Source: Mucilaginibacter sp. PAMC 26640
Lineage (GTDB): Bacteria > Bacteroidota > Bacteroidia > Sphingobacteriales > Sphingobacteriaceae
DNA length: 64,000 bases
Direction of reading: 5' to 3'
Assembly (NCBI GenBank): GCA_001596135.1
Contig: CP014773.1
Coordinates: 1,302,001-1,366,000, forward strand
Shown here: piece by piece, positions 34,949 through 44,450 of the stretch
Layout: the number at the start of each line of letters is the position of its first letter
How positions within the stretch are numbered: the first letter of the stretch is position 1
Notes under the pieces: generated by a model
Databases searched by the model: none
Told to the model about the DNA's origin: nothing
Seen by the model: the letters and a program-made list of their open reading frames with translations, nothing else
Translations under genes and position numbers: made by a program

Positions 34949-35941
34949 CTATAATCCTAAATTTGCCGAGATCTCCAGCATCCGCTCGATTGGCTTCACA
35001 GCGCGTTCGATGATATGCATTGGCACCTCAATTTCCGGCATCTCATTTTTCATACACAGATATAATTTTTCCAGTGTGTTGCGCTTCATATGCGGGCAAT
35101 CATTACAGGCACAGGAATTATTCGGTGGCGCCGGGAAAAATTTCTTGTTAGGATTTTCCTTCTCCATTTGGTGGATAATCCCCGCCTCGGTTGCCACAAT
35201 AAATTCCATTTCGGGGCTATTCGTCGCATATTTTAATATTCCTGTGGTAGAGCCTATGTAATCCGCCATTTGCAAAATCACCTCCTCACATTCCGGGTGC
35301 GCTAAGATCTTTGCATTTGGGTAGCGTTCCTTCAGTTTGGTTATTTTCTCCCGGCTGAAGATCTCATGCACCATACAGGCTCCATTCCACAGTACCAGGT
35401 CTCTGCCTGTTTTCTTGGCAACCCATGCACCAAGGTTTTTATCCGGCCCAAAAATGATCTTTTGATCTTTTGGCAAGCTCTCCACAATTTGCACGGCATT
35501 GCTGCTGGTACAAACAATATCGCTCAAAGCCTTCAATTCTGCGGTACAATTCACATAGGTGATCACCAAATGATCAGGGTAATTTTCCTTAAACTTTTTA
35601 AATAAATGCGGCGGGCAGCTATCGGCTAATGAGCAGCCCGCTTTCAGATCCGGTAACAGAACTTTCTTGTTTGGCGATAAAATCTTGGCGGTTTCAGCCA
35701 TGAAATGCACACCGGCGAAAACAATAATATCCGCATCGGTTTTAGCAGCTTGCTGAGAAAGCCCAAGGCTATCGCCAATATAATCGGCAACATCCTGAAT
35801 ATCTCCTTCCTGGTAATAATGGGCCAGCACAACTGCATTTTTTTCCTTTTTAAATTTTTCTATTTCGGCAAACAGGTCAAGCGACGGGTTGATGTATTCG
35901 TCGGCAAATCCTTTCACTTTTATTTCTTCGAAGGTATCCAT
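34949..35941 (-). CDS. nadA: Quinolinate synthase A
   Basis: A 330-aa enzyme when started at the ATG at 35941. A TTG at 35953 gives four extra residues. It condenses iminoaspartate with dihydroxyacetone phosphate to quinolinate on a [4Fe-4S] cluster. By alignment with the E. coli enzyme the three ligands are Cys103 (A-G-C-S-L-A-D), Cys189 (N-G-A-C-M-V-H) and Cys282 (D-C-P-H-M). Also present are [20 protein letters not shown] and the STTGILKYA active-site segment. It is divergent from nadB, which makes its substrate. Confidence 0.96.
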   Translation of the reverse strand: MDTFEEIKVKGFADEYINPSLDLFAEIEKFKKEKNAVVLAHYYQEGDIQDVADYIGDSLGLSQQAAKTDADIIVFAGVHFMAETAKILSPNKKVLLPDLKAGCSLADSCPPHLFKKFKENYPDHLVITYVNCTAELKALSDIVCTSSNAVQIVESLPKDQKIIFGPDKNLGAWVAKKTGRDLVLWNGACMVHEIFSREKITKLKERYPNAKILAHPECEEVILQMADYIGSTTGILKYATNSPEMEFIVATEAGIIHQMEKENPNKKFFPAPPNNSCACNDCPHMKRNTLEKLYLCMKNEMPEIEVPMHIIERAVKPIERMLEISANLGL

Positions 35942-35953
35942 TCCACAAATCAA

Positions 35954-36348
35954 TTAATAATAACTTCTTTTTATATATAAAATAAAACTATTGTTATTAA
36001 GGTGTTAGTAATGTTAAAAGATTGAGATGAGTTTTAGTAAAAAAGTTGTTTTTACAATTTTACTAACATTTATAAACATCCTTTTATTTTTTATTTTATT
36101 GATCTTAAGCATAATCCAACAAACAACTTTTTGTTTCCAAACTTTAATGTTAATATTTACTTGCTCAATAAAATGTTAGTTTCGTTGTTAAATCGTCTTA
36201 CAAATCGCTCAAAAGTATTGTAAAAATTGGTAAAAATCCGAGTTGTTAACTATCTCATCTATTTCCTACTTTTTACTTACACAAAATTAACACGTTTTAT
36301 ACTGCTTATTAACATTGCTACTAATTTTACACAACATATAGATAAAAC
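35954..36348. promoter_or_regulatory. AT-rich nadA-nadB divergent control region
   Basis: 395 bp with no ORF. It contains the inverted pair TTAGTAAAA (36034-36042) / TTTTACTAA (36058-36066), and TGTTAGTA at 36003-36010 with its exact complement TACTAACA at 36061-36068 and a third TGTTAGT at 36174-36180. These may be operators for a NAD-responsive regulator. A possible nadB promoter is TTG-N21-TACTTTTT just downstream. I cannot assign the regulator. Confidence 0.4.
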
Positions 36349-37941
36349 ATGACCAGAACTGTGGATTTCCTGGTGGTAGGTTCGGGCATTGCCGGCCTAA
36401 GTTTTGCACTGAAGGCTGCAAAACACGGTAAGGTACTGATAGTTACCAAAGCCAACGAAGACGAAAGCAATACTAAATACGCCCAGGGAGGCGTGGCGGT
36501 GGTTGTGGATAAAAAAGAAGATTCCTTTGAAAAGCACATTAATGATACCCTAATTGCCGGTGATGGGTTGTGTGACCTTGAAGTTGTGGAGGCTGTTGTT
36601 AAAGAGGGACCGGAGCGCATCCGCGAGATTATTGACTACGGAACCAATTTCGACAAGACGAACGAAGGGATATATGACCTGGCAAAAGAGGGGGGTCACT
36701 CCGAATTTAGGGTATTGCATTACAAGGATATCACCGGTTTTGAGATAGAAAGATCATTGCTGGAAGAGATCCACCGTGAACCCAATATTGAGATACTAAC
36801 CCATTACTTTGCGGTTGATTTGATTACCCAGCACCATTTAGGGCAGCTGGTTAAAAAATCATCGGAAGATATTGCCTGCTATGGCATTTATGCTTTTAAT
36901 ACCGAGAATAACCAGGTAGAAAAGATTTTATCTAAAGTTACGGTAATGGCATCCGGTGGTGCAGGTCATATTTATTCAGTTACCACAAACCCTACTATCG
37001 CCACTGGCGACGGTGTGGCAATGGTTTACCGTGCTAAAGGAAAAGTTAGGAATATGGAGTTTATTCAGTTCCATCCCACCGCTTTATACAATCCGGGTGA
37101 ATATCCTTCCTTTTTGATCTCAGAGGCGGTACGTGGTTTCGGTGGCATACTTAAACGCACTAATGGCGAAGAGTTTATGCAGGAATATGACGAGCGTAAA
37201 TCGCTTGCGCCACGTGATATTGTTGCGAGGGCAATTGATGCGGAAATTAAGAAGTCTGGTGAGGATTATGTTTACCTAGATATCCGCCATCGTAAGAAGA
37301 AGGATATTTTAGAGCATTTCCCTAATATATATGCCAAGTGTTTGGATATGGGGATAGATATGACCAGGGATATGATCCCGGTAGCGCCTGCCTGCCATTA
37401 TATGTGTGGCGGTGTATTGGTTGATCATAGCGGCCGATCATCTATCAAGCAGCTGTATGCCTGCGGTGAATGTTCTTCAACAGGTTTACATGGGGCCAAC
37501 CGGTTAGCTTCTAATTCTTTATTAGAAGCATTAGTGTTTGCACACCGCATCTATCAGGATGCAGTAGTTGAATTTGCCCAATTTGAGATTCCGGATAATA
37601 TACCCGATTGGAATGAGCATGGTGTAAAACTTTCAAATGAAGATATCCTGGTTACCCATAACATCCGCGAAATGCAAAAGCTGATGAATGATTATGTGGG
37701 TATTGTTCGGTCCGACTTTAGGCTGGAGCGTGCCATGCGCAGACTACGGTTATTATATGAAGAAACGGAGGAGTTTTATAAGCAAACCAAAGTATCTGTA
37801 AAACTTTGCGAGTTAAGGAATCTGATCCAGGTAAGTTATTTGGTGGTAAAATCAGCCACTGCCAGGCACGAAAGCAGGGGACTGCATTACACTACGGACT
37901 ACCCGGAACATGCGGATATTTTGGAGGATACAGTTTTATAG
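36349..37941 (+). CDS. nadB: L-aspartate oxidase
   Basis: A 530-aa flavoenzyme that oxidises L-aspartate to iminoaspartate. The N-terminal FAD site is V-V-G-S-G-I-A-G-L-S-F-A (residues 6-17). K-Y-A-Q-G-G-V-A-V follows, then HPTALYNPGEYPSFLISEAVRG with the active-site residues, PRDIVARAIDAE, and A-C-H-Y-M-C-G-G-V-L-V-D. The C-terminal helical domain carries the L-R-N-L-I-Q-V-S-Y-L-V family end. It is the partner of divergent nadA. A tRNA-Gly gene follows convergently. Confidence 0.96.
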   Translation: MTRTVDFLVVGSGIAGLSFALKAAKHGKVLIVTKANEDESNTKYAQGGVAVVVDKKEDSFEKHINDTLIAGDGLCDLEVVEAVVKEGPERIREIIDYGTNFDKTNEGIYDLAKEGGHSEFRVLHYKDITGFEIERSLLEEIHREPNIEILTHYFAVDLITQHHLGQLVKKSSEDIACYGIYAFNTENNQVEKILSKVTVMASGGAGHIYSVTTNPTIATGDGVAMVYRAKGKVRNMEFIQFHPTALYNPGEYPSFLISEAVRGFGGILKRTNGEEFMQEYDERKSLAPRDIVARAIDAEIKKSGEDYVYLDIRHRKKKDILEHFPNIYAKCLDMGIDMTRDMIPVAPACHYMCGGVLVDHSGRSSIKQLYACGECSSTGLHGANRLASNSLLEALVFAHRIYQDAVVEFAQFEIPDNIPDWNEHGVKLSNEDILVTHNIREMQKLMNDYVGIVRSDFRLERAMRRLRLLYEETEEFYKQTKVSVKLCELRNLIQVSYLVVKSATARHESRGLHYTTDYPEHADILEDTVL

Positions 37942-37998
37942 CATGGTGGAACGTCTGCACCCGTCATTGCGGGGATAAAGTGGGCTTTGAAGTTTTTG

Positions 37999-38071
37999 AG
38001 CGGAAAACGGGATTCGAACCCGCGGCCTTCAGTTTGGGAAACTGACGCTCTACCGACTGAGCTATTCCCGC
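37999..38071 (-). tRNA. tRNA-Gly (anticodon CCC)
   Basis: 73 nt fold into a complete cloverleaf: acceptor GCGGGAA/TTTCCGC, D-stem GCTC/GAGC, anticodon stem TCAGT/ACTGA with loop TTCCCAA, T-stem GCGGG/CCCGT and TTCGAAT loop. The anticodon CCC reads GGG. The discriminator is T and CCA is not encoded. Confidence 0.95.
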
Positions 38072-38083
38072 TAAATTTGTGTT

Positions 38084-38091
38084 CAAACATA
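38084..38091 (-). promoter_or_regulatory. -7 element of the tRNA-Gly gene
   Basis: On the minus strand TATGTTTG matches TAnnTTTG exactly, 13 bases before the mature 5' end. Confidence 0.6.
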
Positions 38092-38144
38092 ATGAATATT
38101 TTAATCACTAAGTCAGTCATTCAGCAAATCATTAATTTATTACT

Positions 38145-38657
38145 ATGGCATTAATACTTCCTGTTAAAGACAAAAGTCCTATGTGGGGCAGCGATTGCTT
38201 TATTGCTGACAATGCTACTATTGTTGGCGATGTGGTGATGGGGGATAACTGCTCTGTCTGGTTCAATGCAGTGATCAGGGGAGATGTGCATTACATTAAA
38301 ATAGGCAATAATACCAATATCCAGGATGGGGCAGTTATTCATGCTACTTATTTGAAGGCGCCTACCCATATTGGTGATAATGTATCTGTTGGCCATAACG
38401 CTATTGTGCATGGCTGTACAGTACACAATAATGTTTTAATAGGAATGGGCGCCATTGTAATGGATGATGCTGTAGTGAACGAATATGTGATCATTGGGGC
38501 AGGCTCCGTAGTGCTTGAAAAAACTATTTGTGAGTCCGGTTATTTATATGCCGGTACGCCTGCTAAAAAAATGAAGCCTCTTACTGGTGAGCAAAAGACT
38601 TTATTAAATAAATTACCACAGAATTATATCCTTTATTCGGGTTGGTTTATGGAGTAG
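38145..38657 (+). CDS. Gamma-carbonic-anhydrase-like hexapeptide-repeat protein
   Basis: A 170-aa left-handed beta-helix protein with the repeating [LIV]-G-x4 pattern (VVGDVVMGDNCSVWFNAVIRGD, HIGDNVSVGHNAIVHGC). Candidate zinc histidines lie in IHAT, V-G-H-N and I-V-H-G-C. This is the PaaY/YrdA-like branch of the gamma-carbonic anhydrase family. Many members show little or no carbonic anhydrase activity. It overlaps the end of the convergent Ig-like lipoprotein gene by 11 bp. Confidence 0.9.
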   Translation: MALILPVKDKSPMWGSDCFIADNATIVGDVVMGDNCSVWFNAVIRGDVHYIKIGNNTNIQDGAVIHATYLKAPTHIGDNVSVGHNAIVHGCTVHNNVLIGMGAIVMDDAVVNEYVIIGAGSVVLEKTICESGYLYAGTPAKKMKPLTGEQKTLLNKLPQNYILYSGWFME

Positions 38658-40290
38658 TCTCCTTTGGAATCTCCAGCAGTTCTTCTGCCTCCCAATTAGC
38701 CCTTAGGGTGATATCTTTTGGGCTAACCCATATATTCTCCGGTTGTTGCCTTAATTTTACGTTACCGCTGTCTAAACGGCCGTTGTGATTGGCGTCATAA
38801 ATAACCCGCACATTATATTTACCGGTAATATAATTTTTGTAGGTAAGTGTCGTGTTTTTAGAAACCACATCACTTCGTAACACGGTTTTATCCTCTCCTA
38901 ATAACTCTACTACATAGGTTTTGTCGGCGTCTGCAGGGAGCACAACTTTGAGGGTTAACTGACTGTAGTTTTCGGGTTTATCACCTGTAAACTGACGCGT
39001 GCTCCGCTTATTTTTTTCGCCGTATAGATCCGTAAAAGCTCCTTCGTTTAAAAGCAGCTGGTATTTGCTATTCGCCCTCCAGCGGTATTTTAGCAGGTAA
39101 GTTTTTAATGCCGAACTATCTTTTACAATGGTAAAATTGCTCATGGTCACCGAGTCTTCGGTCAGCACCATTTTTGACTGATCGAAGCTGGTAATTGGAA
39201 AATTTGCAGTTATGGTGAGGTCGGTATTTGGTTTTAACCGGTTATCCTTATTGATGTTGTATGCAAAAGTTAGGTTATGTGAAAATGTTTCTGATTTGCC
39301 TTTTCTGAGGAAAGTAGTATCTAATGCTTTGTTATTCTCATAAAAAGCAACGCTAACGGAATCATAGTCCATGTTACGGATAAATAGAAACGCACTGTCG
39401 CGGGTTTTGTTAATGTCGAAAGCTTTTTGACTATCAAAGGCAGCGGGGTACAGTATTTTAACAGATGGCTTTTCTACCGGTCTGTTAAATACAAATGACA
39501 ATTTGCCGTCGGGCGTAAATTTCTTTTCTGCTATCCTGAATTTTTCAGGCACCTGTTTAAATAATTTTAGTACGACATTAGAAGAATCTTTGTTTACAAC
39601 AATTGGTTTGGCACTGAAGGCTATTAATTCCGCGTCGTTATTAAAAATCTTGTCTGGGCTTTGCTCTTTTAAAGCATAGATGCGATAGGTATCTTCACGC
39701 AGGTTGTTTAAAGAGAAATTTCCGGCAGAATCTGTTGTAGCAAAAATGCTTGGTTTCTTTTTGCCAAACAGCAATGAATCCTGCTTTATTGGGAAAAGGA
39801 ATACCGTTGCATCTTTCTCTTTTAAATTTGTTGTGGAGTTGATCACGTTACCGGAGATGCTGAGTGAATCTATATGCGGACCGGTTGAAAAAACGTAGGT
39901 GAAGTTTTTCATGATGTTCCCCTCGTTTACGTCTACAATGGCTTTACCAAAATTGACAACGTAAGTTGTGTTTTTTTGGAGCGTATCTTTAAAATCGATG
40001 ATTAAACTTTTTGCGGTGACTTTGTACTCTGGTTGTTTTTCCTGAGCAGGGGCGAGGCTGATCTCCTGGTATTGGTTGCTAAGTTTAAAATACTCATCAA
40101 AATCCAGCCGGATTTGTTTTGCTCTAAAATTTCTCGTCTGATCTTCCGGCGTCGCTTTCAATAATTTGGGTGGCGTAAGATCTCGTGGCCCACCCTGAGG
40201 CTTTTGCTGGGCAGCGCAGCCACAAATGATCAAAACGACGGTGAGATAGAACGACAACTTATAAAAAAAAGCCGGTTTTGGTTTTAACAT
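38647..40290 (-). CDS. Ig-like domain lipoprotein (Bacteroidota type)
   Basis: A 547-aa lipoprotein (lipobox I-I-C-G-C near residues 21-25) with an N-terminal bacterial Ig-like domain of the SbsA type (PPKLLKATPEDQTRNFRAKQIRLDF, TYVVNFGKAIVDVNEGN) followed by CarboxypepD-like and further beta-sandwich units. The motif G-G-P-R-D-L-T-P-P near the start is typical of a Bacteroidota family of unknown function. It is probably anchored in the outer membrane and involved in the envelope. It is upstream of the convergent gamma-CA gene and downstream of mnmG on the same strand (115-bp gap). Confidence 0.85.
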   Translation of the reverse strand: MLKPKPAFFYKLSFYLTVVLIICGCAAQQKPQGGPRDLTPPKLLKATPEDQTRNFRAKQIRLDFDEYFKLSNQYQEISLAPAQEKQPEYKVTAKSLIIDFKDTLQKNTTYVVNFGKAIVDVNEGNIMKNFTYVFSTGPHIDSLSISGNVINSTTNLKEKDATVFLFPIKQDSLLFGKKKPSIFATTDSAGNFSLNNLREDTYRIYALKEQSPDKIFNNDAELIAFSAKPIVVNKDSSNVVLKLFKQVPEKFRIAEKKFTPDGKLSFVFNRPVEKPSVKILYPAAFDSQKAFDINKTRDSAFLFIRNMDYDSVSVAFYENNKALDTTFLRKGKSETFSHNLTFAYNINKDNRLKPNTDLTITANFPITSFDQSKMVLTEDSVTMSNFTIVKDSSALKTYLLKYRWRANSKYQLLLNEGAFTDLYGEKNKRSTRQFTGDKPENYSQLTLKVVLPADADKTYVVELLGEDKTVLRSDVVSKNTTLTYKNYITGKYNVRVIYDANHNGRLDSGNVKLRQQPENIWVSPKDITLRANWEAEELLEIPKETTP

Positions 40291-40405
40291 AGTTTTTTTG
40301 GCCTTTAAGCAACTTTAATGTTTTGATGAACGCTGATATAAAAAGTTAGAAATAATGCTTTAAAACAGATATTTTGTAAATAATTGATTTATAGTTACTT
40401 AGCGG

Positions 40406-42268
40406 TTATCTGGATACATGAACCATTAAAACCGATACATCTGATGGTGAAACGCCCGAAATCCGGGATGCCTGCCCTAATGTTCTTGGTTTAATCTTTC
40501 TTAATTTTTCGCGTGCTTCTTTCGATAATGAAACCAGTGTGCTATAATCAAATTCCGGATTGATCTCTCTATCCTCCATTTTTTTCATACGCTCAACAAT
40601 TTCCATTTCCTTGATAAAGTAACTCTCGTATTTAATTTTTATTTCAGCCTGTTCTATAGTTTCTTTATCATAGCCTGCCAGCTTATCCTTTAGTGCCGGA
40701 TCTATGCTTAGCAGATCTTTAAATCCTAATTGGGGCCGGGTAAGTAAATTAAATATACGTGCACTTTGATTTATCGGGCTGGTTCCCAATTCTTCTAACA
40801 GGTTATTTACAGCGGTTGGGTCAATGCTCTTAGCCCGGGTAAAGGCTACAATGTCATCAGAGTTTTTAATTTTCGCATTTACCTTAGCTAATCTTTCATC
40901 GCTGATTAAACCCAGATCATGGCCCAACGGGCTCAGCCGTATGTCAGCATTGTCTTGTCTGAGTAACAATCTGTGTTCGGCGCGGGAGGTAAACATTCGG
41001 TACGGTTCTTCCGTACCTTTGGTCACCAGGTCATCTATCAGTACGCCTATATAAGATTCTGATCGTTTCAGGATCAATTCATGTTGATCATTAATTTTTT
41101 GATGCGCGTTGATCCCTGCAATAAACCCTTGCGATGCTGCTTCTTCATAACCTGTGGTACCATTGATCTGTCCGGCAAAATACAGATTGCTGATTAGTTT
41201 AGTTTCCAGGGTTAATCCCAACTGGGTAGGTGGGAAGTAATCGTATTCTATTGCATAACCGGGACGAAACATCTTTGCTGTTTCGAAACCAGGAATTTGG
41301 GTAAGTGCTTTGTACTGCACATCTTCCGGCAATGAGGTAGAGAATCCGTTTACATAGATCTCGCAAGTGTTCCAACCTTCGGGTTCTACAAAGATTTGAT
41401 GTCGGTCACGTTCGGCAAACCGGTTTATTTTATCTTCTATAGAAGGACAGTATCTCGGTCCTAAGCCTTTGATTCTGCCGGTAAACATTGGAGATCTTTC
41501 GAAACCTTCTTTAAGCGTTTCGTGCACTTTAGTATTAGTGTAGGTTATCCAGCAACAACGCTGGTCTTTCGCTAATGCCACATCGGTGTAAGAAAAGCGT
41601 CCGCGCTCTTCATCCCCCCATTGCTCTTCCATCAAGGAATAGTTTAAGCTCCTGCCGTCAACTCGAGGTGGGGTGCCAGTTTTCATTCTTCCGGAATCAA
41701 AGCCTAAAGTAATTAATTGCTCTGTAAGGCCTGTTGCAGACTTTTCTCCTGAACGACCTCCGCCAAATTTCTTCTCGCCAATATGGATTACACCATTTAG
41801 AAACGTACCATTGGTCAGTACGACGGCATCTGCTTCAATTTCTACACCTATGGAGGTTTTAACACCGGCAATACTATTTCCCTTTATTAACAGAGAGGTT
41901 ACGGTATCCTGCCAAAAGTCGACATTCGGTGTTTTCTCTAAAGCGATTCGCCATTCTTCAGCAAACCTAGCCCGGTCACTTTGGGCTCTTGGGCTCCACA
42001 TCGCGGGACCCTTCGACAGATTGAGCATTCTGAATTGAAGGGATGTTTTATCTGTGATAATGCCAGAGTATCCGCCCAGTGAATCAATCTCTCTTACAAT
42101 TTGCCCTTTGGCTACTCCGCCCATTGCAGGATTACAACTCATTTGAGCAATTGTGCCCATATTCATCGTAATTAACAAAACAGAAGAACCCAAGTTTGCA
42201 GCGGCTGCTGCAGCTTCACAACCTGCATGTCCTGCGCCAACTACAATTACATTATATTTCTTAAACAT
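40406..42268 (-). CDS. mnmG: tRNA uridine-5-carboxymethylaminomethyl modification enzyme MnmG
   Basis: A 620-aa FAD protein. With MnmE it installs cmnm5 on the wobble uridine. FAD site: [14 protein letters not shown]. Family motifs include [22 protein letters not shown] and [10 protein letters not shown] chose the ATG at 42268 because GGAGG lies at the right distance upstream. The longer frame from 42295 would translate a parS-like palindrome into F-H-V-E-H. MnmG is often near the replication origin, which agrees with the palindromes beside it. Confidence 0.95.
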   Translation of the reverse strand: MFKKYNVIVVGAGHAGCEAAAAAANLGSSVLLITMNMGTIAQMSCNPAMGGVAKGQIVREIDSLGGYSGIITDKTSLQFRMLNLSKGPAMWSPRAQSDRARFAEEWRIALEKTPNVDFWQDTVTSLLIKGNSIAGVKTSIGVEIEADAVVLTNGTFLNGVIHIGEKKFGGGRSGEKSATGLTEQLITLGFDSGRMKTGTPPRVDGRSLNYSLMEEQWGDEERGRFSYTDVALAKDQRCCWITYTNTKVHETLKEGFERSPMFTGRIKGLGPRYCPSIEDKINRFAERDRHQIFVEPEGWNTCEIYVNGFSTSLPEDVQYKALTQIPGFETAKMFRPGYAIEYDYFPPTQLGLTLETKLISNLYFAGQINGTTGYEEAASQGFIAGINAHQKINDQHELILKRSESYIGVLIDDLVTKGTEEPYRMFTSRAEHRLLLRQDNADIRLSPLGHDLGLISDERLAKVNAKIKNSDDIVAFTRAKSIDPTAVNNLLEELGTSPINQSARIFNLLTRPQLGFKDLLSIDPALKDKLAGYDKETIEQAEIKIKYESYFIKEMEIVERMKKMEDREINPEFDYSTLVSLSKEAREKLRKIKPRTLGQASRISGVSPSDVSVLMVHVSR

Positions 42269-42278
42269 ATAACCTCCA

Positions 42279-42365
42279 TGTTCCACGTGGAACATTGTTT
42301 ACTCATTATTGAAATGTTCCACGTGGAACTTATATTTCTATTTAACCAATGTTCCACGTGGAACA
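42279..42365. promoter_or_regulatory. Triple parS-like palindrome cluster
   Basis: Three copies of the 14-bp perfect palindrome GTTCCACGTGGAAC, extended to TGTTCCACGTGGAACA at 42279-42294 and 42350-42365 and to TGTTCCACGTGGAACT at 42315-42330. Start-to-start spacings are 36 and 35 bp. The sequence equals the Pseudomonas parS consensus bound by ParB. One copy lies in the mnmG leader and one encodes the end of the next gene (V-P-R-G-T). Confidence 0.85.
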
Positions 42366-42583
42366 ATGAAAGAATAAAGTGCAAAAGCCGCCCATATGCT
42401 TTCTAATACAATAAAAGGATAGAAGCCGATCAGGTACGATGAGAACGCACATAAACCAGCTCCAATAAAGTTCATTCCACTGTACCATCTGCTGTGGGAA
42501 GGCAGTCTTTTATATAAATTTAACAAAAACGCTATTAACAATATTATGACGCCAATAGACGCGATTGCATCGGAAAGATTCAT
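42338..42583 (-). CDS. CBU_0592-like small membrane protein
   Basis: An 81-aa protein with two or three membrane segments: I-I-L-L-I-A-F-L-L-N-L near the start, G-M-N-F-I-G-A-G-L-C-A-F, and F-I-V-L-E-S-I-W-A-A-F-A-L-Y-S. The layout fits the small CBU_0592 membrane family, of unknown function. Its last residues (V-P-R-G-T-L-V-K) are encoded by the parS-like palindrome at 42350-42365. It starts 1 bp after the stop of the ABC-F gene, so it is co-transcribed. Confidence 0.8.
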   Translation of the reverse strand: MNLSDAIASIGVIILLIAFLLNLYKRLPSHSRWYSGMNFIGAGLCAFSSYLIGFYPFIVLESIWAAFALYSFIVPRGTLVK

Positions 42584-42584
42584 A

Positions 42585-44450
42585 TTATGCTTCCTTTAAC
42601 TCGGATAATTCAATCCAGCGCAAACTTTTTGCATCTAACTGTTTGTTTAAGTACACGATCTTATCAGTTAGCTGCTGCAATTTCTTAGGATCGATGTTTA
42701 TGGTATTTAACTCCTCGGTGGTTGATTTCAAGTTATTTTCAATATCAGCTATTTCTTTTTCCAACCCCTCATATTCTTTTTCTTCTTTAAAGCTCAGTTT
42801 GGCCTTTTTTGGAGCCTCAATTTGTACAGAAGGGGTAGGCATTGGTTTTTTATTTTGCTGTTTGCTTTCTTCCAACTCAATTCTATAGGAGGAGTAATTG
42901 CCATTATAGATTTTGACACTTCCGCCCACTTCCATAATGAAAAGCTGCTCAGCCATTTTATCCAACAGATATCTATCGTGCGATACGATCATTAAAATGC
43001 CGGGGTACGTCAACAGAAATTCCTCCAAAACGTTGAGCGTATCGATGTCCAAATCATTTGTAGGCTCATCCAGGATAAGGAAATTTGGATTCTTCATCAG
43101 GATGCTCATCAGATGGAGTCTTTTCTTTTCACCACCACTTAGCTTTGCAATCATTCCGTATTGCTTTGCAGGTGGAAATAAGAATAAGGTGAGCAGGGCA
43201 GAAGCAGAGATCATCTTACCATCCGCCATAGTAATAAACTCTGCGACGTTTTTAACGACGTCAATTACGCGCTCGTCATCTTTAAATGTTAAACCTGCCT
43301 GGTTGAAATAACCCATAACGGTTGTTTCACCTTTTATGATTTGCCCGCTATCTGGCTGCAAGTTGTCAGTGATCAGGTTGAGCAGGGTTGATTTACCACT
43401 TCCATTTTTACCCGCGAGGCCAATGCGATCACCTTTTTTAAAGATGTAGCTGAAATCGTTTACGTAAGTATTCCCGTTGAACCCTTTTGTAACGTTTTCC
43501 ATCTCCATGATCTTGTTACCCTGGCGCGCTATTTTTACGCTTAGTTCAACATCAAGTTTTGGACCGTTGTTTTTGGTTTTAGCCTCCAGGTCATAGAACG
43601 AATCAATTCTTGATTTAGATTTTGTTCCACGTGCTTTAGGTTGACGGCGCATCCACTCCAGCTCTTTCTTTAGCAAATTTGAGTTTTTTGCAAATGTTGC
43701 TTCGTCAGAAGCCTCACGTTCTGCTTTCTTTTCAAGGTAATAACCGTAATTCCCAAAATAGGGGATGATCTTACCTTTATCAATTTCAAGGATCTCGTTG
43801 CAAACGTTATCCAGGAAGTAGCGGTCGTGCGTTACCATTAATATGGTTTTGCTCCCCTCCGTCAATAATTTCTCCAACCACTCTATCGTGTCTATATCCA
43901 GGTGATTGGTAGGCTCATCTAAAATGTATATTTCGGGGTCTTCAATTAGCAGCTTAGCCAATGCCAGGCGTTTCTTTTGCCCGCCCGAAAGTGTGTTGAT
44001 ATGCTGATTAAGATGATGAATATCCAGTCGGCCCAGAATGGTCTTGATCTTATACTCATATTCCCAGGCATCAATCTCGCTCATCTCCTCCATCACTTTA
44101 TCCATCTCTTTCATATTCTCCGGATCGTTCTCTAACAGCTCCTCGTAACGTCGGATCAATTGCTGCTGGATATTATCAGCATGGAAAATGTAATCACTGA
44201 TGGTAACCGCATTTTTGAAATAGGGATCCTGCTCCAGATATCCTACATTCAGATCGCGGCTTTGCGCCACTTTGCCTTCTGTAGGTTTTAATGAACCTGA
44301 CAGAATTTTCAATAGCGTTGATTTACCTGCGCCGTTGATACCCACTAGGGCAACCCTGCGGCCGCGGTTAATGCCAATGGTCAGGTTTTTAAACAGCCAG
44401 TTATCATGAAAAGAGTGGCCCAAATTTTCGGCCGAGATGTATGTACTCAC
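42585..44450 (-). CDS. ABC-F family ATPase
   Basis: A 621-aa protein with two ATP-binding cassettes and no membrane domain. Walker A motifs are G-I-N-G-A-G-K-S-T and G-K-N-G-S-G-K-S-T. Signatures are L-S-G-G-Q-K-K-R and L-S-G-G-E-K-K-R. Walker B motifs end in I-L-D-E-P-T-N-H and I-L-D-E-P-T-N-D. A C-terminal coiled coil (about 540-621) places it with Uup-like members. ABC-F proteins act on the ribosome. Its start overlaps the stop of the upstream NAD(P)-binding gene by one base. Confidence 0.93.
   Translation of the reverse strand: MSTYISAENLGHSFHDNWLFKNLTIGINRGRRVALVGINGAGKSTLLKILSGSLKPTEGKVAQSRDLNVGYLEQDPYFKNAVTISDYIFHADNIQQQLIRRYEELLENDPENMKEMDKVMEEMSEIDAWEYEYKIKTILGRLDIHHLNQHINTLSGGQKKRLALAKLLIEDPEIYILDEPTNHLDIDTIEWLEKLLTEGSKTILMVTHDRYFLDNVCNEILEIDKGKIIPYFGNYGYYLEKKAEREASDEATFAKNSNLLKKELEWMRRQPKARGTKSKSRIDSFYDLEAKTKNNGPKLDVELSVKIARQGNKIMEMENVTKGFNGNTYVNDFSYIFKKGDRIGLAGKNGSGKSTLLNLITDNLQPDSGQIIKGETTVMGYFNQAGLTFKDDERVIDVVKNVAEFITMADGKMISASALLTLFLFPPAKQYGMIAKLSGGEKKRLHLMSILMKNPNFLILDEPTNDLDIDTLNVLEEFLLTYPGILMIVSHDRYLLDKMAEQLFIMEVGGSVKIYNGNYSSYRIELEESKQQNKKPMPTPSVQIEAPKKAKLSFKEEKEYEGLEKEIADIENNLKSTTEELNTINIDPKKLQQLTDKIVYLNKQLDAKSLRWIELSELKEA

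Noticed and set aside
42241..42300. MnmG start at 42295, giving an N-terminal extension
   Set aside because: The added residues come from the parS-like palindrome, and a GGAGG site stands before the ATG at 42268.
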